Translations under genes and position numbers: made by a program
DNA from: Cynocephalus volans
Lineage: Eukaryota > Chordata > Mammalia > Dermoptera > Cynocephalidae
DNA length: 64,000 nucleotides
NCBI RefSeq assembly: GCF_027409185.1
Contig: NC_084462.1
Span: forward strand, 22,233,577-22,297,576
Direction: 5' to 3'
Shown here: one piece after another, positions 58,601-64,000 of the stretch
Position numbering within the stretch: position 1 is the first letter of the stretch
Layout: each line of letters starts with the position of its first letter
Notes under the pieces: model-generated
Databases searched by the model: none
Seen by the model: only the letters and a program-made list of their open reading frames with translations
Told to the model about the DNA's origin: nothing

Positions 58601-59994
58601 CAGGAAGATAAAATAAAACCCTAATAGCATATACCCTGTTAACTAAGCCCTCTAATCATACTGCCTACAAAGAAAATAACATTTTAAATGTCGGGGTCTT
58701 TCCATCTGGGCTTTGGCAATTTCGCTAATCCCTTTTCATATTGGAATCTCTTTTTAAAAATTTAAGAGAAATTATTTGGGGATATAAGCTATTTTTATGT
58801 CTTCCTGTACACTGCTTTGTTTGTTCAGGAGGAAATTAGAATTCTGGAAATACACTTGATTTTATTTAATTATTAAAGGAACAAGCCTCTATTTCAAGTA
58901 GTTGCAAATATGAATGTATCAATCTGTGTCAAGAAAGGCTATATGGAACACTATAGGAACAATAATACTCTATTGTCCCATTCAATTAAGATCCACTTAG
59001 GTCTGTGAGTAAAAGAACATCAAACCTATGAGTGAAAATTGAAAAGTCTCATTTGTATCTGGGTAATTTTGAATACGTCTGGATTTGGTGTTTTATGAGT
59101 CCTCTAAAATGAAACATTTTATAAAGTGCTTTGCAACCTTGTTGCCCTTATTATTGTAATTTGTGTATATGTGGGCTTATTTGAACTTTTGGAGTTTTCA
59201 AGGAGCTGAAGTTAGAAGGATGTAGGAAGAATGAGTCCATTCAAGGTCATCTTCACAAGGTGAAACTGTTACCTCCTGGTGATACAGACCAACAGAGACC
59301 ATTACTCAACCCCATTTCCCACTCCATACTTTCCTACTAATGAATATTCTTACCTGAACCATCATTACTTCCATTGTCCTCTGCTTTGGGTACTGTGTAG
59401 ACCAGGTTTCCTGTCTCTTATTTTTATTCAAGACGAGATTTAAATGAATAGAACTTTTCTTGTAATTTAGCAACATTGTCCTTGAAAAGCCTACAACTAT
59501 TTACATAACAGAAGCTATTGTTTGAAGTGCAAAGCAGGTCAGAATTCGGTTTCTAGAGATTAATCACTGCGGTCTCTTTTACATTATCATAATAATTTCA
59601 TTTATTTTGATACAATTTGTTTTCAGAATCAACCTCAGCTTCGGTGCACAAGTGACAAATCCATTTGTTTCTGGTATAATGGATAATGTGATTAATGACC
59701 TTGCAACAGGATTTCTTAAAAACAGAGAGAGAAAAATAAAGATTTCCATTTACAACGCGCAGTAAACCAGCTCAGTCTGAAATCACTCTGAATTTGTTTG
59801 GAAGCCACAGACAAGATTTGGGGACAAAGTTGCTTCTGCCTTTTGGGGTTTCTGTACATATCTGTTCTCTCCAACAACAGGACAGTGATCGCAAACTGGG
59901 AAAGTGGGCGTCCCATTTACGACGACGGGGCTGCGTAGCACCATCGCGATGACTCCAGTCGGATGAACTACATCAAGCTCAGGTCTCTCTGAGT
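58601..59994. other. NPTX2 upstream flank, no repeat recognised
   Basis: No exon or recognisable repeat. 59540-59760 is AT-rich, repeat-free and complex (gattaatcactgcgg, gataatgtgattaatgacc) and is a plausible distal regulatory element, by composition and position only. Confidence 0.4.
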
Positions 59995-60630
59995 AAGGTC
60001 ACCGCCTAGAGTGCTGTCGCTGGATGCGCACGGGAGAGCTCTGCCAGTGTCCCCGTGACTCCGGCCCCCTCTCCATGTCCCTCCTTCCAGTCAGCACCGG
60101 CGCCCGGCCCCGGTCCCCACGGCCCTGCGAGTTCTTTCGGAGTGTTCCCCGAGTCGGCGCCGGCGCGGGATGGGGGCGGGGACGGGGAGAGCGTCCCGGG
60201 ACTGTCGCCATCGGAGGCGGCCGTCGTGCGGCTCCTTCCCGCCTCAACAGTGAGGTGGCCGGGCCCTGAGGGAGGAAGCCCACGGCCGCGGCGGGGGTGG
60301 CTCACGACAGCGGCCGGGTTCGAGTCCCCTCCTGTGAGGTGGGGTAACGCCTCCCCAGGGCGGCGGCGAACGCACAGCGAAGCCTCGCGCCGCGCCGGAA
60401 GTCCGCAGCCACCCCGGGGTCGCCGGGGCTCCCGGCTTCTCCTCAACCCGTGACGCCTGCGTCCTCGGGTGGGTCTGAGGGGCACCTGGGTACAGCTGGC
60501 CGAGACTCCCGAGGGCACCAAGGTCGTTTTGGATCACAGTCTTCCCTTCCTGGGCGCCTTGGGATCCCGCGCTCTCGCCTCAGGCTCCGGCCCACGCGCC
60601 CGCCTGGCAGGCGAGCGAGCGGGGAGATGC

Positions 60631-60730
60631 GCCCCCGCCCCGCCCCGCGCGTGACGCGCACCCGGCCGGACCAATGAGAGCTCGCGGCGCGCGCCCCACG
60701 CGCCGGCTCGCCCCATCCCAGCTTAAGAAA
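60631..60730 (+). promoter_or_regulatory. NPTX2: NPTX2 core promoter elements
   Basis: Within 100 bp, in order: overlapping GC boxes (gcccccgccccgcccc, 60631-60646), a CRE-like GTGACGCG (60651-60658), a CCAAT box (60671-60675) and a TATA-like TTAAGAAA (60723-60730). The spacing suggests transcription starting around 60750-60760, some 180 bp before the ATG. NPTX2 is an immediate-early, activity-induced gene, so a CRE-like site fits, but binding is inferred. Confidence 0.6.
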
Positions 60731-60905
60731 GGGCGCGCGGGCCAGGCCGGGCCAGAAAGGCAGCGTCGGGCTGAGGGTGCGGTTGGGCGACAGCAGGGGG
60801 CGCAGGCTCCGCGACCCACGCGGTCCCTCGAGTGGCTCATCCGGCTGCGGCCCTCGGCAAAAGCGCCTCCCGCCGCGCGCCCCGACGGCGCCCTCCTGCC
60901 CGCCG

Positions 60906-60917
60906 ATGCTGAGGTGA
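60906..60917 (+). other. Minimal upstream ORF in the NPTX2 5' leader
   Basis: ATG CTG AGG TGA encodes Met-Leu-Arg-stop, ending 19 nt before the main ATG at 60937. If the leader is as inferred, it lies in the mRNA. A short uORF this close would allow leaky scanning or limited reinitiation. The same bases also contain AGGTGAGC, a good match to a splice donor, but no acceptor suggests its use. Confidence 0.6.
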
Positions 60918-60936
60918 GCGCGGCGGCGACGGCGGG

Positions 60937-61362
60937 ATGCTGGCGCTGCTGGCCGCCGGCGTGGCGCTCGCCGTGGCCGCCGGGGCTCAGGACAGCCCGG
61001 CGCCCGGCAGCCGCTTCGTGTGCACGGCGCTGCCCCCGGAGGCGGTGAGCGCCGGCTGCCCGCTGCCCGCGATGCCCATGCAGGGCGGCGCGCTGAGCCC
61101 CGAGGAGGAACTGCGGGCCGCGGTGCTGCAGCTGCGCGAGACCGTCGTGCAGCAGAAGGAGACGCTGGGCGCGCAGCGCGAGGCCATCCGCGAGCTCACG
61201 GGCAAGCTGGCGCGCTGCGAGGGGCTGGCGGGCAGCAAGGAGCGGGGCGCCGCGGCCACGGGCAAGGACACCATGGGCGACCTGCCACGGGACCCCGGCC
61301 ACGTCGTAGAGCAGCTCAGCCGCTCGCTGCAGACCCTCAAGGACCGCCTGGAGAGCCTCGAG
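60937..61362 (+). CDS. NPTX2: Neuronal pentraxin 2, coding exon 1
   Basis: Encodes residues 1-142 of neuronal pentraxin 2, a secreted synaptic organiser that binds AMPA receptors and clusters them at excitatory synapses, notably on interneurons. The start ATG at 60937 has G at -3 and opens a hydrophobic signal peptide (MLALLAAGVALAVAAGA, cleavage near residue 14-17). Cys29, Cys41 and Cys94 are in the N-terminal region, where family members form intersubunit disulfides. Residues ~55-92 and ~120-142 have heptads typical of the coiled coil that multimerises these proteins. The exon ends in GAG (Glu142) with the donor GTAGCG at 61363, phase 0. The sequence is nearly identical to human NPTX2 as I remember it, and differs from NPTX1 and NPTXR. 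Confidence 0.97.
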
Positions 61363-63042
61363 GTAGCGGCGCGCGGGGGAGGGAGGACGCCCTCGGGTCG
61401 TGGGGCAGGAACGGGAGGAGAAAGGGACGGTGCATGGTCCAGGCCAGGCGCGCTCTCCCGCGGAGTGAGCTGGGTGTGGTGGTAAAAGGTTGGGGGTGGT
61501 GGGTCTCGTTCTTGCTCGGGAACTTAATTGGGTCGCAATCCTACCCCCAACCCCCGCGCCCGTTTGCTGAAGGAAAGGGTTAAATCCCCTGAGCACCGGG
61601 ACTGCCCACTGGACCCACCGTGCACTTCCTGAGGTCCCGCCTAGGGACCCCGGATGGCCAAGCCGGGCGCGAAATACTTGGTGACGGGGCAGCTTCCTTC
61701 CTCTTCTGCAAATCTCCGCGAGCCGGGCTGGTCCAGCAGGCCCTTGCGGGATGCTGCGAGGCTCCCGCGGGAGGTCAGCTGCCTTGGGCATCTGGTGTTT
61801 CCTTTTATAAATCCGATCGGGTTTGACCAGAGGGGGTGGAGGCCTGGGGGTGGGGGACTCTGCGGGAGGCGGGCGCGGGGTGGCGCGTCACCCTCGACCC
61901 CAAAAGGCGCATTAGAGGAAATCCCTTGTTAATTTCAAAGACGCTTATGTCTTTGAATTGGACCATTTTAAAGTGCCCTTCCTGATTGCTTTGGGGGAGG
62001 TGACTTTATAACGTTCTCTCTTGGAAGATGTGTGTGGTTTGGAACTTTGAGAGGGAAATCTTCAATTAATTTTCATCTTTACTTTCCACCCTTATTTAAG
62101 AAGTGTGGACATTTCTGTTAATAGCGTTTATTAATATACTTATTAGCAAAATTAGGTTTAAATTACGGGTGGTAGTTATTGCAAAATTATTTGAAGGTTT
62201 CTTTTGGCACGATAGCTAAATACAGTATTTCCAGCATCTGTATATCCCCTGATTCGTTATGATTACTAACAGCTAACATTTCTTGAGTACTAAATATGGG
62301 TCAGGCATATTATTTAACTTTAATCCTTGCAATAATGAATGGCACGAGGCTAGTTTATTATGTCCATTTTACAATTTGGAACACTTAGAGTAGAGAGGGG
62401 TAAATAGCTTGCCAAGGACTCAGGACTAGGCAACGGCAGGCTGTCTCCAGAGCCTGAATAATGGTAGAGGAGTAAAAGAAATAGGAAGTGTGGATTTAGA
62501 AACAGCATTAAAAACAAAATTTCTGGAATTCAGGATAGTAACGTTTTATATCTGTCATTTTCCAGTAACATCTCTGCAAGCATAGTTATTTACCTTTGTG
62601 ACATTCCGGACCTTGGGCGCTGTTTTCCTTTCTAGATGAATGCGCATCAGCTTTGAGTACCATCGATTACCTCTTTAAAAAAAAAAAAATCTTAGCTGTG
62701 TTTTGGTGTTTATCCAACATAGAATTAAAGGTGTTGGTTAAAATGTTGACTTTTTAGTAAGAGGAGATAACAGCTTTTTTGAGAGGGGAAAATGAGATTT
62801 ACAAGTTGCATATATTGCAGCAAAGTTACTCTTGTCTGACTTTGAAATCCTTTCCATCCCTTCCCCTCCCCCCCAAAAAAGCATCAATGAAATGCTCCCC
62901 TTCCTGCCTTTGGCACGGTTTAATGCTTGCGTTTGGGAAGCTTCTCCCTGTGTGGTCAGGCATGGGAAGCTACATTTCACAATTTCTTTTCAACTGGCCT
63001 GAATACTTCTCCCTCTTGTGTCCCCCCCGCCCCTACTGAAAG
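61363..63042 (+). other. NPTX2 intron 1
   Basis: A 1.68-kb intron with donor GTAGCG and acceptor AAAG after a pyrimidine-rich tract (cttctccctcttgtgtcccc). The first 120 bp belong to the CpG island. A reversed MIR lies at about 62270-62460 (cttgagtactaaatatgggtcaggc, attttacaatttggaacacttagag). A T/A-run is at 62676-62688. Confidence 0.9.
62270..62460 (-). mobile_element. MIR SINE, reversed, in NPTX2 intron 1
   Basis: catttcttgagtactaaatatgggtcaggc, cctttgcaa-like ttaatccttgcaataatg, gtccattttacaatttggaacac and aatagcttgccaaggactcaggac follow the reverse complement of MIR. Confidence 0.75.
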
Positions 63043-63259
63043 CATCAGCTCAGAGTGAACGTGTCAAATGCGGGGCTGCCCAGCGACTTTCGTGAGGTGC
63101 TCCAGCGGCGGCTGGGGGAGCTGGAGAGGCAGCTGCTGCGCAAGGTGGCCGAGTTGGAGGAGGAGAAGTCCCTGCTCCACAACGAGACCTCGGCTCACCG
63201 GCAGAAGACGGAGAACGCCCTGAATGCGCTGCTGCAGAGGGTGACTGAGCTGGAGCGAG
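63043..63259 (+). CDS. NPTX2: Neuronal pentraxin 2, coding exon 2
   Basis: Continues the reading frame from exon 1 (phase 0 in) with residues 143-214 plus the first base of codon 215, and ends at the donor GTGCGT (63260). The start follows an AAAG acceptor, and HQLRVNVSNAGLPSDFREVL matches the neuronal pentraxin 2 family. Residues ~158-214 are a second coiled coil (LGELERQLLRKVAELEEEKS and onward). Two N-glycosylation sequons are visible, Asn148 (NVS) and Asn189 (NET), both known in the human protein. The pentraxin domain and the stop codon are outside the window, so the gene is incomplete here. Confidence 0.96.
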
Positions 63260-64000
63260 GTGCGTGTTTTGCTTATTTCTGTGTCTGGGAGTGGCCTGGT
63301 TTTCATCACTGACGGTCAAACCCAGAATTTTGGTTTATGATGGCAGTGATTGTGGCACAACATGGAGGTGGTTGGTGGATGTTTGAGCAAATAATAAAGG
63401 TGACTGACCACGGTCATCTCAGGAATTAGCCTTTAGCCCCCAGCCCCACTGGCATTATCTATGGAAAAGCAAATGCACTCAGGACCAACTGATATCCCAC
63501 CTCCTGCCATGTGGGCATTTCAGTCCCTTCTTAACTAGTCCTCGCAGCAGATTCTGTATATCTTTCTATTCTCTGCTCATACTATAGTGGGTAAGTTTCT
63601 CCCACTGGAGACAGGCAAAGGAGGAATCAAGGGCTGTAGATAAATTCAGATCACATTATCAACCCCCAATCCTCTGGGTGGCCTGGGTGTGAAGTTTTAA
63701 GTTTGCTGGCAGTGGTTATAGGATTATAATCTTCTCAGATGCACTAACCTGAAAAAGCAATTTCAAGTTACTCAGTTTCATGAATTGGTAGGAGAATGTC
63801 CAATGACTCATTTAATGATATTGGCCAAGGAGGGCCTGATGGAGAAAGGGGATGGCTTACTGTTGTTTTACAGCCAGCATCCACAAGCTACAGGTCTCCT
63901 TCATCCTTTCCTATTCTCTTCCTCCAGAAAAGTCTGTCCTTTCTTCCCTGCCCTTCCCAGAAAAGTGTGAGTGTGGCTTACCTGTTAGACTTGGATTCTT
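63260..64000 (+). other. NPTX2 intron 2 (partial)
   Basis: Sequence after the GTGCGT donor to the end of the window. No further exon with neuronal pentraxin sequence is seen, and no confident repeat. Confidence 0.85.

Larger units (their letters stand above)
59995..61480. promoter_or_regulatory. NPTX2: CpG island over the NPTX2 promoter and first exon
   Basis: GC content and CpG density rise sharply near 60000 and fall after about 61480. The island spans the upstream region, the 5' UTR and exon 1. The many long open frames on both strands inside it are a side effect of low stop-codon density. In humans the NPTX2 CpG island is known for cancer-associated methylation. Confidence 0.85.

Noticed and set aside
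60580-61791. 403-codon open frame on the minus strand across NPTX2 exon 1
   Set aside because: It is antisense to a well-supported exon inside a CpG island, is rich in Ala, Arg and Gly and has no domain. Low stop-codon density in GC-rich DNA explains it.

Overview
This is a window of mammalian nuclear DNA: almost all of it is intergenic and rich in old interspersed repeats, and the 5' end of one protein-coding gene lies at the right edge. The only host gene with convincing coding sequence is neuronal pentraxin 2 (NPTX2, also called Narp), + strand. Coding exon 1 is at 60937-61362 and exon 2 at 63043-63259; the remaining exons, including the pentraxin domain, lie beyond 64000. A CpG-rich promoter (about 59995-61480) sits over its start. 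From general knowledge the human orthologue is at 7q22.1, with a large gene-poor interval upstream, which fits the gene-free left 59 kb.

The best clue to the species is a set of short SINEs derived from a tRNA-Ile-like sequence, in one-unit and two-unit forms, several with clean target-site duplications. SINEs of this kind (CYN) are known from colugos (Dermoptera), so a colugo such as Galeopterus is the best guess. This is inferred from the repeats and was not checked by a search.

Layout: 1-9.8 kb has an ERV LTR, a U6 snRNA 5' fragment with its own target-site duplication, an L2 end and much unassigned sequence. 9.8-15.8 kb has two MaLR LTRs, MIR and L2 pieces and a (TGGA)n array. 15.8-24 kb has old L1/HAL1 fragments with an 82-bp mariner-type MITE, a dimeric SINE and a MaLR LTR. 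25.3-33 kb is one MaLR LTR split by a near-full-length L1 on the minus strand (25528-32795). That L1 has a 15-bp target-site duplication, ORF1 and ORF2 each carrying inactivating lesions, a GC-rich 5' UTR and about 520 bp of 3'-transduced sequence with its own AATAAA. 33-47 kb has MIR, L2, MaLR and MER5 repeats, a 579-bp mariner-ended element that splits a MIR, and an ERV LTR split by another insert. 47-50.6 kb is old L1 with two nested SINEs. 50.6-60 kb is sparse, with a 98-bp tandem duplication, two more SINEs and a long L2. 60-64 kb is NPTX2.

There is no gene network to describe. NPTX2 is an activity-regulated secreted synaptic protein, and its promoter shows a CCAAT box, GC boxes, a CRE-like site and a TATA-like element. 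The rest of the window records successive retrotransposon and DNA-transposon insertions. Repeat-family names are from memory of consensus sequences, and the edges are approximate unless a target-site duplication fixes them.
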